Shown here piece by piece: positions 35,749 to 45,731 of a stretch of DNA of 64,000 nt. The stretch covers positions 124,001 through 188,000 of the forward strand of contig NZ_LRML01000006.1 in NCBI RefSeq assembly GCF_001647285.1, in the 5' to 3' direction. The stretch's first letter is position 1. Each line of letters starts with the position of its first letter. Source of the DNA: Rufibacter roseus. GTDB taxonomy: Bacteria > Bacteroidota > Bacteroidia > Cytophagales > Hymenobacteraceae. Position numbers and translations under genes: made by a program. The notes beneath the pieces are model-generated. The model was given only the letters and a program-made list of their open reading frames with translations, ran no database searches and was not told the origin of the DNA.

Positions 35749-36588
35749 TTACAGTTCTATTGATTTGGAGATGGTCTTGTTACCTATTCTGGTTTCAAGC
35801 GCATAAGTGTGTTTGGCTATTCCTAATTCAGAGAGGCTGATTTTCTCACCGTCTCTCAGGTTTTTCACCTGCTTTAAAATTCCTTTCAAGACACGGCCTG
35901 TTCCTTTCTCTGCTTCTGTTTCTTCAAATTCAGCCGGAGAGGCCTGTGCTACGGCATATGCCTGTGAGTTGTCTAGTTTTACTATGATCTCCAGTGGGGC
36001 ACCTGAGTCAGCAGTTACTTCCTGTCCTTTTGAAGGAGTAACAGCAGAGGCTACCATTTCTTGTGCCGGCTGTGGCTGCATTACTACCATATTTTCTGCT
36101 TTCTTCATAGAGCTTACCTCTTCTTGACCATTAGCAGCAGAAGAAACTGTTTTGGTTCTTCTAGTAGCATTACCACTGTTAGCAGCTATGGCCGTTTGTG
36201 ATGAAGATGCAGCAGGGAAGTTGACGGTTGCCTGAGTATCTGAATTTTTTTTCTCTTCAGTCATTTCAGGCATAGCAGGAGTCTGTACTGGGGCCGTTGA
36301 ATGTGATGGTTTTTCCTGCACGGTGGCGACTGTACCTTGCGACTGTAATCCATCGGTACCCTGGTTCATCGTCCAGAAGCCCACGCCAAGTAACAAAGTC
36401 ACTGCAGCCGCGGCAGAGTAATACCACATCACTGGCTTTTTCTCCTCTTGCTGTACTGGTGGTTGCATACGGGCCTGCAGACGTTCCCAGGCATCATTGC
36501 TAGGGGCAACCGGTCTGTTGTTCAGTTTGTCTCTGAATAATTTATCTAAGTCTTCTGCGCTCATGTCTTTGTCTGTTTTAGATGGCAA
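35749..36588 (-). CDS. Putative anti-sigma factor
   Basis: 279 residues. The N-terminus (DKDMSAEDLDKLFRDKLNN, then PSNDAWERLQARM) is a pattern often found in Bacteroidota membrane regulators beside ECF sigma genes. One membrane helix (about 54-74, YYSAAAAVTLLLGVGFW) separates it from a long low-complexity Ser/Thr/Ala/Gln/Glu region and a C-terminal folded part. It overlaps the sigma gene by 11 bp, indicating coupled translation. That it inhibits the sigma factor is inferred from position and layout, not from a known motif. Confidence 0.7.
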   Translation of the reverse strand: MPSKTDKDMSAEDLDKLFRDKLNNRPVAPSNDAWERLQARMQPPVQQEEKKPVMWYYSAAAAVTLLLGVGFWTMNQGTDGLQSQGTVATVQEKPSHSTAPVQTPAMPEMTEEKKNSDTQATVNFPAASSSQTAIAANSGNATRRTKTVSSAANGQEEVSSMKKAENMVVMQPQPAQEMVASAVTPSKGQEVTADSGAPLEIIVKLDNSQAYAVAQASPAEFEETEAEKGTGRVLKGILKQVKNLRDGEKISLSELGIAKHTYALETRIGNKTISKSIEL

Positions 36589-37117
36589 TCATTACTCCTT
36601 GCTGGGCCAGCATGCGCTGCAACATTGCCCTTGCTTTACTTAACTGAGATTTTGAAGTCCCTTCGCTGATGTTGAGCATGTCTGCTATCTCTTTATGCGA
36701 GTACCCTTCAATGGCATACAAGTTAAAAACAGCTCTGTACCCGGCGGGCAGGTCATGCAGCATTTCCATCATTTCCTCGGCAGACATGTCACTGTCTGCA
36801 GTGGCGTCTTCAGAAGCTAGGTAATTATGCTCCTTTTCAATGGACATGTGCATGATTTCCTGTTTGCGCAGGTGCTGCAGGGCTTCATTCACCATAATGC
36901 GGCGTACCCACCCTTCAAAACTGCCTTTCTGCTCAAATCGGTCAACGTTCTGGTACACCTTCATGAACCCGTTGATCATGACCTCCTCCGCATCCATTTC
37001 GTTCTTGAGGTAGCGCATGCACACACCCAACATAGGGCCGGCATAACGTTCGTACAAGAAGCGCTGGGCTTTGGCATCACCTTTCTGCAGTGCTTTTACC
37101 AGATCTAACTCGTTCAC
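36578..37117 (-). CDS. ECF-type RNA polymerase sigma factor
   Basis: 179-residue sigma-70 family factor. Region 2 is seen in LYERYAGPMLGVCMRYLKN through NGFMKVYQNVDRFEQKGSFE and WVRRIMVNEALQHLRK; region 4 in YAIEGYSHKEIADMLNISEG followed by TSKSQLSKARAML. Regions 1 and 3 are absent, as expected for ECF factors. It is the first gene of an operon with an anti-sigma and an outer-membrane protein gene. Target genes are unknown; self-activation is common for such operons. Confidence 0.93.
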   Translation of the reverse strand: MNELDLVKALQKGDAKAQRFLYERYAGPMLGVCMRYLKNEMDAEEVMINGFMKVYQNVDRFEQKGSFEGWVRRIMVNEALQHLRKQEIMHMSIEKEHNYLASEDATADSDMSAEEMMEMLHDLPAGYRAVFNLYAIEGYSHKEIADMLNISEGTSKSQLSKARAMLQRMLAQQGVMIAI

Positions 37118-37448
37118 GGGTGGTATAAATTAAAACTATAATTTGTGCCTGTTTGTAATGATAGATGCACGGGGTCTAAAAACGGTTGCCTGATCATGTG
37201 AAAAAAGAAAAAAACTCTACTGTTAATCGATGTAAATCCTTTATCAAAAAAAAATACCACACTGATACACAATACTTTAATCCTACAATTTAAAATAAGC
37301 TGGTGAAAATAAATTTGTATTCAGTAGTACAACTAGGCTTGGTGCGTAATACCTTTAGAGGGCATTACCGAACTGTTTCTTCTTAACTAGGGGAGTAATG
37401 CACAAGATAAAGTAATTTTAAAACTTGTCATATAACAAGAAGAACAAG
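37118..37448. other. Divergent regulatory spacer
   Basis: 331 bp between the sigma operon (minus) and the rhodanese gene (plus). It is AT-rich and no gene or repeat of the known families was recognised. TAAATTTG near 37308 fits the Bacteroidota -7 form for a plus-strand promoter, but no good -33 partner lies at the right distance. Confidence 0.4.
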
Positions 37449-37832
37449 ATGAAGAAAATAGTGGTTGCAGGGGTCTTTAGCTTCATGCTGTTAACCATAG
37501 GTTGTCAGCAACAGCCGTTCACCAGTTTGTCACCGCAGAAATACAGGAACCAGCAACATCAGAACACAGGAGTGGTGGTAGATGTAAGAACGCCAGCTGA
37601 ATTTAATACCGGCCACCTGGCAAATGCCCAAAATTCAGACTGGCGAAGTGGGCAATTTGTAACAGATATAAAACAATGGGATAAAGAGAAAACCTATTAT
37701 TTGTACTGTGCCACAGGAAATCGCAGCGGGCAAGCCATGCAGCTCATGAAAGAGGCCGGGTTCAAAAAGGTCTACAATTTGGGCGGCTACAAAGAGCTAA
37801 AAGCCGCAGGCTTACTGGTGGAGGAGGAGTAA
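37449..37832 (+). CDS. Rhodanese-like lipoprotein
   Basis: 127 residues from ATG 37449. Lipoprotein signal MKKIVVAGVFSFMLLTIGC. The rhodanese fold is shown by VVDVRTPAEFNTGHLANAQN and the active loop YLYCATGNRSGQAM with catalytic C87. It probably transfers sulfur or handles thiols outside the cytoplasmic membrane; substrate unknown. Single gene; a palindrome follows. Confidence 0.92.
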   Translation: MKKIVVAGVFSFMLLTIGCQQQPFTSLSPQKYRNQQHQNTGVVVDVRTPAEFNTGHLANAQNSDWRSGQFVTDIKQWDKEKTYYLYCATGNRSGQAMQLMKEAGFKKVYNLGGYKELKAAGLLVEEE

Positions 37833-37835
37833 AAT

Positions 37836-37873
37836 GGTTTTCGGGCTGTTTTTCTTAAATCAGCCCGAAAACT
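37836..37873. repeat. GTTTT palindrome, copy 14
   Basis: GTTTTCGGGCTGTTTTT faces AAATCAGCCCGAAAAC with strong pairing of the outer arms. It lies between two convergent genes. Confidence 0.82.
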
Positions 37874-37900
37874 CTGAAGATATTGATGCTCTTGTTCTAG

Positions 37901-39325
37901 CTAAATTTTAATTAAGGGATACTTCTTTTTTTTAGGGGAAGCAACACGCAGGGGAGTGGCTTTATAGAAAAAGGAGACAAAATTTTGCTGCAGTAAATCA
38001 TTGAGCACATGACCCGGAACAGGATTTGAGTATTTAGCTTGAGGGGTTTGTTTAAGTAAATGATAAACTTCTTCAAAAGAAAAATAAGCGATGCTTTTTT
38101 CTAAACCATAAGGAAAAAGATTTGATGGGGCAACAATACCAATGGCGTAAGGTACTCTCTTTGTCTCTATTCCCTTTCTGTTAAAGTAGACTTGCCACGT
38201 AATGGGTACAATGGTTAATTGTGCTCCCAGTAATTCTAATTCTTCTGAAACTTCTTCCTGAGTTTCGTCTCCTAGTATCAGCCCCTCTGATTCTAGCTTT
38301 AAACTTTTAGATAGTTCTGCTATTGTCATTTTTCTGGAGAGAGAATCGCTAGAATAAATATTCAATTGACCATTTTTTGCAGCGTTAAGCAAAAGGGTAG
38401 GCAGTTCCTGTCCATTGTTGTGTAAATGTGCATTGTCAGGATGATTCAAAATAATCTCATCCGTTAAATAAACCATCAAGTTTTTGGGTGGCGCAGATGA
38501 TTTGGCTTGAGTTCTGGCTTCTGCCACAGTTGTTCTGATATCTAGTATATCTTCTGCACTATATTTTTCTTGGGCCAACGCCGTAGTCATATAAAGAACC
38601 TCTCCTTCTTTACCAGAGAAAGAATATTGTTCAATCGGCTCTTCCTTGACAAGGGCAAAATCTTGGCGGCTGTACTGTTGCAATTTGTCTGGATAGCCCT
38701 TCTTGTTTCTGGTAACTTGGAAGTAGAATCCAAAAGTACCTTCAGGGAAATAACTATCCAGTGTGGCTGACATATACGTATCAGGGGTGTGAAGCACCTG
38801 GTCCTTTAGAAGGAAAGGGCCAGAATTACTATACCATAGAATTTTATTTTGGTCAAGTAACTTTTCTAAATCTGGATAAGCTACATAAAAGGCTATAACA
38901 GGTACACTAGATTCAGGGTGCATGTAACCTAAGGCCGCATAATTTATCTTATCTGTTTTACCTTCTTTTTTAGATATATCCAATATGAGAAACCGAAAAT
39001 CATGCGCTGCTTTTCTGTAGTGCGTTCGTTTCTCTCCTGTCCAAGCGTCTTCCTGTTGCTCTGGCGGCAATGGAGTAATCATTAGTTCTTCAATCCTCTC
39101 CTTTGAAATGGCTTTAACAGTATTTGTATTATAGTCTATGGCAAGAGGTGAAAGAGCACCGGATTCAATTCCGTCCAATACTACCTGCTGTATACTGCTA
39201 ACATACCTTGTGTAAGGCCTGTTTTCCTCATGTACTAAATTTAGGGTAACTAAATGCCTGGAAGTTTGCCCCTGTACAACAAGGCAACACAGAAAAACGA
39301 AAAGAAGAGGTAGTAACCGTTTCAT
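37901..39325 (-). CDS. Secreted protein with two GldN-like segments
   Basis: 474 residues with a signal peptide (1-19, ending VVQGQ). Two parts resemble each other and the gliding/T9SS protein GldN: residues ~25-90 (SIQQVVLDGIESGALSPLA, then a helix ISKERIEELM) and ~280-345 (ELPTLLLNAAKNGQLNIYSS, then MTIAELSKSL). Each has the order 'long helix, short G-x-L-x turn, helix'. The genuine gldKLM genes are not beside it, so this is likely a paralogue or a relative rather than GldN itself. Confidence in the gene is high, in the relation moderate. Confidence 0.65.
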   Translation of the reverse strand: MKRLLPLLFVFLCCLVVQGQTSRHLVTLNLVHEENRPYTRYVSSIQQVVLDGIESGALSPLAIDYNTNTVKAISKERIEELMITPLPPEQQEDAWTGEKRTHYRKAAHDFRFLILDISKKEGKTDKINYAALGYMHPESSVPVIAFYVAYPDLEKLLDQNKILWYSNSGPFLLKDQVLHTPDTYMSATLDSYFPEGTFGFYFQVTRNKKGYPDKLQQYSRQDFALVKEEPIEQYSFSGKEGEVLYMTTALAQEKYSAEDILDIRTTVAEARTQAKSSAPPKNLMVYLTDEIILNHPDNAHLHNNGQELPTLLLNAAKNGQLNIYSSDSLSRKMTIAELSKSLKLESEGLILGDETQEEVSEELELLGAQLTIVPITWQVYFNRKGIETKRVPYAIGIVAPSNLFPYGLEKSIAYFSFEEVYHLLKQTPQAKYSNPVPGHVLNDLLQQNFVSFFYKATPLRVASPKKKKYPLIKI

Positions 39326-39716
39326 TTTATAAGGTTTGATGGCAAAGTAATGATAACCAAACCATAACTAAATGAAAAGGAGGGATTCTAAAATATTTAA
39401 TAATGAACATCTACCTGAACTGCCCACTGTCTATACAAAGTAACTAAAGAGGAAGTGGTAGATTCCCTACAGAACAAGGGCTTTGGTACGATAAGGTACT
39501 TTAATTAGAATCGGTGTGCTGCGAGATACTTTACCCGCGCAAGCTACTGTTTATGACTCTAATGTTTTAGCAGACAAAACTTAAGTTTGATAACGTATCG
39601 CCTTAATTGAGGATAATTGTACAGAAAGATTTCTTCCAAACGACACGACAAGCAGAAAACAAGTCTCGCATACTTTTCAAATAACTACCATTTAAACCGG
39701 AGCTAACGCAACAGAT
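39326..39716. other. Spacer with a likely gene relic
   Basis: 391 bp between the GldN-like gene and mrpG. The only structure recognised is the DUF302-like coding relic described separately (39403-39490). The rest shows no gene or repeat. Confidence 0.5.
39403..39490 (+). pseudogene. Possible DUF302 gene remnant
   Basis: From ATG 39403 the frame reads MNIYLNCPLSIQSN then stops. Shifted by one base, 39440-39490 reads VTKEEVVDSLQNKGFGT, which strongly resembles the start of DUF302 proteins (xEEVxxxLxxxGFGV after an initial strand). The expected following part is not found. I read it as a frameshifted and 3'-truncated relic, but the match is short. Confidence 0.35.
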
Positions 39717-40115
39717 TTATTTGTTTCTGACTGAACCTTCTATACTATCATCCGGCTCGCCTTCTTCAAAACTTTTCAGGCAGTGGTCTTCTCTGTATTT
39801 TCCTTTTAAATCATCGTAAAAAGACTTGTTCCAAAGCTTTATTCCAGTAAAGTAGGAGGCCCGGCCAATCATGTGCGCACCTACTGGGGCCGTTAAAAGC
39901 AAAAAGATAATAATAGCTGAGACTCTTGTAGTAATAGACAGGTCATTGAAATAAACGGCACAGCCTATCAAAACTAAACCAATGCCCAAGGTAGCCGCTT
40001 TGGTAGTAACAGAAATGCGCAGGTACAAATCTGGCATCCTTAGTACTCCTACGGCCGCTAATAAAATAAATAAAGCACCTAGGCTACTGAAGATGATAAT
40101 GATGGCGTCGGTCAT
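39717..40115 (-). CDS. mrpG: Mrp Na+/H+ antiporter subunit G
   Basis: 132 residues with three membrane helices. Family segment LFILLAAVGVLRMPDLYLRI followed by SVTTKAATLGIGLVLIG, then a third helix with TAPVGAHMIGRASY. Last gene of the operon; overlaps mrpF by one base. Mrp complexes exchange cytoplasmic Na+ (or K+) for H+ and support growth under salt or alkaline stress. Confidence 0.93.
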   Translation of the reverse strand: MTDAIIIIFSSLGALFILLAAVGVLRMPDLYLRISVTTKAATLGIGLVLIGCAVYFNDLSITTRVSAIIIFLLLTAPVGAHMIGRASYFTGIKLWNKSFYDDLKGKYREDHCLKSFEEGEPDDSIEGSVRNK

Positions 40116-40384
40116 TATTTTTTAATTTTCTCTATAAAAAAGGCAAAGGCAACCGTACCCAAAAAAGCGATCAAGGCTAAAATAAGAGCTATGTCTAAAA
40201 AGGTGGGTTGGTCTGTTATAATGCTGTAAACAGCTATTATGCCAATGCCTGTGGTAATCAATAAGTCTAAGGAGACCACCCGGTCAGATAGAGACGGTCC
40301 TTTCAGAAAGCGAATAAAGATGAGCAGCACAGATAAAATCAGCACCGGAAGGATTACGTAGTACAGGTAGTCGTGAACGTTCAT
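40115..40384 (-). CDS. mrpF: Mrp Na+/H+ antiporter subunit F
   Basis: 89 residues, three helices. RFLKGPSLSDRVVSLDLL in the first loop is the family signature (P-x-x-x-DRVxALD). It overlaps mrpE by 4 bp and mrpG by 1 bp, indicating tight translational coupling. Confidence 0.93.
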   Translation of the reverse strand: MNVHDYLYYVILPVLILSVLLIFIRFLKGPSLSDRVVSLDLLITTGIGIIAVYSIITDQPTFLDIALILALIAFLGTVAFAFFIEKIKK

Positions 40385-40860
40385 CTTAATATCTCTAGTA
40401 GCCTTTTCTCAAATCCGTTTTTGATGCTTTCTATAAAGCTTTCCTTGTCTTTCACATACATGGCATGTACATATAAAACTTTCCGATCATCTGACACATC
40501 TAAGCTGAGGGTGCCAGGGGTAAGGGAAATAAGGTTGGCCAACAAAGTTATTTCTAAATCAGACTTAGCGGTAAGTGGTACCCGAATAATACCAGGTTTC
40601 ATGTAAAACTTAGGGGTGATCACATCATAAGCAACTTGTAAGTTGGCTTTTACAAGTTCGTATAGAAAGTAAAAAATGAAGGAAATAATCAAAAAACCTC
40701 TTTGCAGGTACATATTGGCCCAGCGGGTTTCAGACATTATCCAGATAATAACATACCCCAGCAGAAACCCAAAAAAGAAGTTACCCAAGTTAAAGCTGCC
40801 CGTCAGGGCTAGCCAGATAAACGAGAGTAAGAGGTTGTTTAAAAACTTGGTTCTTATCAT
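40381..40860 (-). CDS. mrpE: Mrp Na+/H+ antiporter subunit E
   Basis: 159 residues. Two N-terminal helices, then a cytoplasmic domain with LTAKSDLEITLLANLISLTP and GTLSLDVSDDRKVLYVHAMY, typical of MrpE. Nine bp separate it from mrpD. It helps assemble the antiporter complex. Confidence 0.93.
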   Translation of the reverse strand: MIRTKFLNNLLLSFIWLALTGSFNLGNFFFGFLLGYVIIWIMSETRWANMYLQRGFLIISFIFYFLYELVKANLQVAYDVITPKFYMKPGIIRVPLTAKSDLEITLLANLISLTPGTLSLDVSDDRKVLYVHAMYVKDKESFIESIKNGFEKRLLEILR

Positions 40861-40869
40861 TTCTATTTT

Positions 40870-42387
40870 CTAAATAGTACCTCTCTTCAACACAGCACCC
40901 AGGTAAGCAGAAGGATCTTTCAGTTCAGCAGCAATTTGCTTGGCTACTGCCAAAATGAATTCTGCCCCGAAGCCTATAAACAAGAGCGCCCCCGATAGCA
41001 GCACAATAGGGAAAACCAGTGCAAACCGCTTTGCATACGGCATCGCTAAATAAGCCGTGCTACTTTGTTTATCTGGCAATGCGCCCTCTTTCTTCCAGAC
41101 TATCTCAAGCCACATTTTAGCCATGACAAAGAGCGTAATGAAACTACCTAAAGTAATAAAGGCAATCACCATATATTGGCCGGTGTCTAGGCTTCCTTCA
41201 ATCAGGAAAAGCTTTGCCCAGAACCCAGAAAGTGGTGGTATGCCTATTAACGAAAAAAAAGAAATGGCGAACATCAATGCCAGTAGGGGAAAAGAGGAGT
41301 AAATGCCTCCTAATAGCTTCATGTTGTAAGAGCCCTTTATTTTATAGATTAAGCCGCTTATTAAAAACAGGTTAGTCTTCACCACAATATCATGAATCAG
41401 ATAGAAAATAGCGCCCACCAAAGCTACTTCGGTATATAGTCCTAAACCAGCTATCATATAACCAATGTGGCAAATAATAAGGTATGAAAACACGCGCCTG
41501 ATGTTGTTCTGAAGCAATGCGCCTGCCCCTCCTGAAAGTATACTTAGTCCGCCAATCCAGATGAGCAGGTTCAGCATAAACTCGTCTGGAATGAAGATAA
41601 GCGTAAATACCCTGATCATAGCATAGACTCCGACCTTGGTCAGTAAACCACCAAAAATGGCAGAGATTGTTGCTGGTGGAGTGTGGTAGGAAGCGGGCAA
41701 CCAGAAATACAGCGGGAAAATAGCAGACTTTATTCCGAAGCCAACCAGAAACAGAAGAGCGGTAATATTCACGAGCCCCCGGTTCTCAATATTAGCCACC
41801 TGTATAGAAAGGTCAGCCATATTCAAACTTCCTGTCAGACCATATAAAATAGCTATGGCCGTTAGGAAGATAGCAGAGGCCAACAGGTTCATGGTAACGT
41901 ACTTTACTGATCCCTCCAGCTGGTCTTTTGCCCCCCCCAATGTTATCAAGACAAAAGAAGCGATGATGATGATTTCAAACCATACATATAGGTTGAAAAT
42001 ATCACCGGTAAGAAACGCCCCGTTCAAGCCCATGAGCAGAAGGTGAAACACCGGGTAGAAACCCAGTTGCACCCGCGCACTTCTAATACCGCTTGTTGAA
42101 AAGATAGATACCGCCAAACCAGCTAAAGAGGTTAACAAGACCATGGTAGAACTGAAGGCATCGGCCACAAACGAGATACCGAATTGAGCCTCCCAGGCCC
42201 CTGCCTGCATCACCAAAATACCGTCTTGTAAAACAGCTGCCATCAACCAAGCTGCCAGGGCCAGTGCCGTGATACTGGCCGCCACGCTCAAGCCCCGCTG
42301 CAGATTGGTTTTGTTCCAGAAGAACAAGAGCACTACTGCGGTAAAAAGCTGAAAGGCTACCGGTAAAACGATGTACAAAGGGTTCAT
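40870..42387 (-). CDS. mrpD: Mrp Na+/H+ antiporter subunit D
   Basis: 505-residue proton-channel subunit related to NADH dehydrogenase subunits ND2/ND4/ND5, about 14 helices. Family regions: [20 protein letters not shown], the lysine/histidine-bearing [16 protein letters not shown] and [15 protein letters not shown], and [19 protein letters not shown]. It overlaps mrpC by 4 bp. Confidence 0.95.
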   Translation of the reverse strand: MNPLYIVLPVAFQLFTAVVLLFFWNKTNLQRGLSVAASITALALAAWLMAAVLQDGILVMQAGAWEAQFGISFVADAFSSTMVLLTSLAGLAVSIFSTSGIRSARVQLGFYPVFHLLLMGLNGAFLTGDIFNLYVWFEIIIIASFVLITLGGAKDQLEGSVKYVTMNLLASAIFLTAIAILYGLTGSLNMADLSIQVANIENRGLVNITALLFLVGFGIKSAIFPLYFWLPASYHTPPATISAIFGGLLTKVGVYAMIRVFTLIFIPDEFMLNLLIWIGGLSILSGGAGALLQNNIRRVFSYLIICHIGYMIAGLGLYTEVALVGAIFYLIHDIVVKTNLFLISGLIYKIKGSYNMKLLGGIYSSFPLLALMFAISFFSLIGIPPLSGFWAKLFLIEGSLDTGQYMVIAFITLGSFITLFVMAKMWLEIVWKKEGALPDKQSSTAYLAMPYAKRFALVFPIVLLSGALLFIGFGAEFILAVAKQIAAELKDPSAYLGAVLKRGTI

Positions 42388-42737
42388 ATATCTTCTTCTG
42401 TTGAATTCATTTGGTCCAGGTCATCTGTCTGAACAAATTTATAAGCACGCTCCATCAGAATAATGGCAAAAGCCTGCAAACCAAAACTTATAACAATAGC
42501 CGTAAGAATAAGAGCCTGCGGCACTGGGTCTGCATAAATTCCGGCTAAGGTTTTGGCCGCATCCGGAATGATGGGTGGCTCTCCCTTCACCATCCGCCCT
42601 AAAAGGAAGATAAGCATGTTCGCACCATTACCCAGTAAAATCAACCCTAAAATCATCTTCACAAGGCTTCGGCGGAGCATTAAGTAAATGCCTGAAGCAT
42701 ACAGAAAGCCAGTGATAAAGGATAGTAAAATTTCCAT
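42384..42737 (-). CDS. mrpC: Mrp Na+/H+ antiporter subunit C
   Basis: 117 residues, three helices, related to Nuo[21 protein letters not shown] and [20 protein letters not shown] match the family, the latter carrying the conserved DPxPQALxLTAIVI pattern. It is one base from mrpB. Confidence 0.95.
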   Translation of the reverse strand: MEILLSFITGFLYASGIYLMLRRSLVKMILGLILLGNGANMLIFLLGRMVKGEPPIIPDAAKTLAGIYADPVPQALILTAIVISFGLQAFAIILMERAYKFVQTDDLDQMNSTEEDI

Positions 42738-42738
42738 A

Positions 42739-43149
42739 TCAGATACTTTCCAGAATAGTAAAGATGATTGTTAGCACCACGCCTATCACCACTAAATATA
42801 CCCCTATATCAAAGAAAAGAGCTGAGCCTACCATACCTATCACCGGGAAAGGTTCTTTAAACCACAACCCGGTCATAAAAGGCTTGTTCACCAGTAAGGG
42901 TGACAAACCACTGAACAAAGACAGGCATAAGCCCATCGGCATCAAAATTCTGGGGTGAAACTTAAAAATCTTCTTTGTGTTCTCAATGCCATTGGCAATA
43001 GAGTGCAGCACAAACGCAATAGAAGCTATAAGGCCTCCCACAAACCCCCCGCCAGGCAAATAATGTCCCCTCAGCAAGATGAAGACTGAAAACAGCAGCA
43101 AAATGGGAAGAAGATAACCCGCAGCAGTTCTAAATATCAATGATCTCAT
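42739..43149 (-). CDS. mrpB: Mrp Na+/H+ antiporter subunit B
   Basis: 136 residues, four helices. [20 protein letters not shown] is the MnhB signature (P-G-G-G-F-x-G-G). It follows mrpA by one base. In this operon a separate MrpB is present besides the B-like C-terminal part of MrpA, as is usual. Confidence 0.95.
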   Translation of the reverse strand: MRSLIFRTAAGYLLPILLLFSVFILLRGHYLPGGGFVGGLIASIAFVLHSIANGIENTKKIFKFHPRILMPMGLCLSLFSGLSPLLVNKPFMTGLWFKEPFPVIGMVGSALFFDIGVYLVVIGVVLTIIFTILESI

Positions 43150-43150
43150 A

Positions 43151-45457
43151 CTATTTGTTTTCAGGTTTTCTTGTACTTAGCCTCAACAGTCCGCTCACTC
43201 CTAAAGCCGCAATGGCTAAAACAGTAATTTCTACCATGGTGTCAAATCCTCTGAAATCCACCAGAATCACATTTACCACATTTTTTCCTTTGGCCATGGT
43301 ATACGCGTTCTCTGCGTAGTATTTAGATATTTCACGATGTAATGGCTCCTGCAGCACTTCCAGAGCCAGTATACAGATTAAGGTACCAAAGCAAAAAGCC
43401 AGTATTCCGTCGCGCCACATAATAGCCTTAGACTCTTCTTTAATGTACCCCGGAAGTTTCTGCAACACCAACACAAACAAAATAACGGTGAGTGTGTCTA
43501 TAGAGAATTGGGTCATGGCCAAATCTGGGGCCGAGTAGAACAGGAATATAAGACAGATGCAGAATCCCATAACACCAACTGAGGCCAAGGCCTGTAACCT
43601 GGACTTGGTAAAGACAGCGAAGAGAATAGAGGTGGCCATGATAAGGAGAACGGCTACATCATAGAAAGCAAGATCAGACAAAGATTGAAGGTTAAGGTTC
43701 AACCTTATGCCTTGTAAGAATCTCACGGCCAGCAAGACGGTCAGAAAAGCCATGATCGTAAATACATAATGCCGTAATTTACCGTTCTGCCATAAATTAG
43801 TCCATGCCGCAGAAAACAGAGCAAATCCTTTCGCCATCCCCACCAAAACCGATTTAGGAGAAAAAGGCTCAAAACGAGAAACCCACGCTAATTTACTTTC
43901 AGATGATTGTAAGTAGTAGAACAGGAATATTCCAGACCCTATGGTAATGGTGCTTAGCAGTAGTATTATGTTAAACCCATGCCATAGCTGCAAATGAAAG
44001 TCTGGGGCAGTGGAGAGCAGAGACGAGACCGCTGGCACCAATAAACTCCCCTCAATAAGAAAAGGGAATAAGCCAAAAACAATGCCGCACGAAGCCAGCA
44101 ATAAGGGCGGAATCCACATGAGTGGGCTCGGCAAATGCACCTGCTTAAACTCTTGGGGCAACGGACCAACAAACGGACTTATACCAGCCTTAAAACCCGT
44201 GAACAATAGACAGATATTAGTCACAACTGCGGCGCCAGTTAACAGCACAAACAAACTACCACTACGCAGGGTGGCGTCATAGATAAGGTCTTTACCAAGA
44301 AACCCGAAAGTGGGCGGAATACCAGCGTTGGAAAGAGCAGCCATAAAAGCGGCTATGCCTACTGGCAGCATCACTTTATTAAGTCCTGCCAATCGGGTTA
44401 CATCACGGGTGCCGGTTTCGTGGTCAATTATTCCGGTAACCAGGAACAGGGTGGCTTTATATAAAGCATGTACTAAAATAAATACTGTTGCCGCTAACAA
44501 AGACTCAGGTGTACCAATACCCAACAGGAACACGATCAAACCTAAAGCAGAAATAGTTGAATATGCTAAAATTCCTTTCAGATCTATTCTGAAAAGAGCA
44601 TGTATCACGGCATAGAGCATAGTGACGCCACCTACCAGGGTAAGTGTTCCGTTCCACCAGACAGTTTCTCCTAACACAGGGGTAAACCTTGCCAACAAAT
44701 AAATACCCGCCTTTACCATGGTGGCAGAATGCAGATAAGTAGAAACAGGGGTGGGGGCCTTCATGGCTCCGGGAAGCCAGAAATGAAACGGGAACTGTGC
44801 TGATTTCGTGAATGCCCCTATGAAGAGGAAAAAAAGAATCCAGCCGTACATGGGGTGAGAGGCCAGGTCTGGAGATGAATTCAATAGTGCGGTGAAGCTG
44901 TAATGCCCACCAGCCTGGTTTAACAACACAAAACCAACAAGTAAAAATAAGCCACCAATACCGGTAATGCTCAGCGCTAATAAAGCTGATTTTCTAGATG
45001 CCTCGCTGTCATTGTTGAAACCAATGAGAAAGAATGAGCTGATACTGGTTAACTCCCAGAAAATGAAAATTAGAAGGAGGTTGTCAGACAGCACAAGACC
45101 CAACATAGAGGCCATAAACATGCTAAGGTACCCATAAAACCTGCCTAGGTACGGATGACCTTTCAAATAGGAGGACGTGTAAATAAATACAAGTGAGCCA
45201 ATGCCTGTAATGAGCAAGCAAAACAACATGGCCAAACCGTCAAGCTGGAAACTAAGGTTGACATTGGCCGAAGGAACCCACTGGTAAGAGAAAAGCAAAT
45301 CACCACCTGCCTTCACCTCTGGCAACCATGATAGAAAATAAACAAAAAGGGAGAGGGGCAAGGCAGAGAGCAGGATGAACAGCCCTCCTCTCAGAATATT
45401 TTTAAGCAGAGGAAGTAAAATGGCAAGAATAAACCCAGAAAGTATAGCTAGAAGCAT
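43151..45457 (-). CDS. mrpA: Mrp Na+/H+ antiporter subunit A
   Basis: 768-residue large subunit. The N-terminal ~500 residues are a NuoL-like proton-translocating domain ([53 protein letters not shown]). The C-terminal part matches the MbhD/MbhE-type extension ([38 protein letters not shown]). First gene of the complete mrpABCDEFG operon on the minus strand, with a good promoter 33 bp upstream. Confidence 0.96.
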   Translation of the reverse strand: MLLAILSGFILAILLPLLKNILRGGLFILLSALPLSLFVYFLSWLPEVKAGGDLLFSYQWVPSANVNLSFQLDGLAMLFCLLITGIGSLVFIYTSSYLKGHPYLGRFYGYLSMFMASMLGLVLSDNLLLIFIFWELTSISSFFLIGFNNDSEASRKSALLALSITGIGGLFLLVGFVLLNQAGGHYSFTALLNSSPDLASHPMYGWILFFLFIGAFTKSAQFPFHFWLPGAMKAPTPVSTYLHSATMVKAGIYLLARFTPVLGETVWWNGTLTLVGGVTMLYAVIHALFRIDLKGILAYSTISALGLIVFLLGIGTPESLLAATVFILVHALYKATLFLVTGIIDHETGTRDVTRLAGLNKVMLPVGIAAFMAALSNAGIPPTFGFLGKDLIYDATLRSGSLFVLLTGAAVVTNICLLFTGFKAGISPFVGPLPQEFKQVHLPSPLMWIPPLLLASCGIVFGLFPFLIEGSLLVPAVSSLLSTAPDFHLQLWHGFNIILLLSTITIGSGIFLFYYLQSSESKLAWVSRFEPFSPKSVLVGMAKGFALFSAAWTNLWQNGKLRHYVFTIMAFLTVLLAVRFLQGIRLNLNLQSLSDLAFYDVAVLLIMATSILFAVFTKSRLQALASVGVMGFCICLIFLFYSAPDLAMTQFSIDTLTVILFVLVLQKLPGYIKEESKAIMWRDGILAFCFGTLICILALEVLQEPLHREISKYYAENAYTMAKGKNVVNVILVDFRGFDTMVEITVLAIAALGVSGLLRLSTRKPENK

Positions 45458-45489
45458 ACAACCATATTAAATATATCAGGCGTTTTACC

Positions 45490-45520
45490 CAAACATAGTG
45501 TAAATACTATAATACTTAAA
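45490..45520 (-). promoter_or_regulatory. Promoter of the mrp operon
   Basis: On the minus strand TTTA (45520-45517) and TATGTTTG (45497-45490) are 19 bp apart, matching the Bacteroidota housekeeping form TTTG-N19-TAnnTTTG with one mismatch in the -33 box. The start of mrpA is 33 bp further on, leaving a leader of roughly 25 bases. Confidence 0.65.
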
Positions 45521-45667
45521 GAACGAACAGCGAAGTTTAATGTTCCGGTAGAAAAGCAAATGTTAAGAGGTTTACATTCTCCTCCATCTTAACCACTTGT
45601 ATTACGGCTCTTTAAGCAAACCCCCAGTTAGGAAACATGCTAGATTCTGAGAGGCCGAAAAAATAAA

Positions 45668-45705
45668 TAAAAAAGCCACGCCACCGGGTGGTGACGTAGC
45701 TTTTG
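45668..45705 (-). terminator. Terminator after the T9SS cargo gene
   Basis: On the minus strand AAGCTACGTCACC pairs with GGTGGCGTGGCTT (two G-U pairs), followed by a run of T. It starts 27 bp past the stop at 45732. Confidence 0.8.
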
Positions 45706-45731
45706 ATAGTTTCTAATCAATGTAAAGACGC

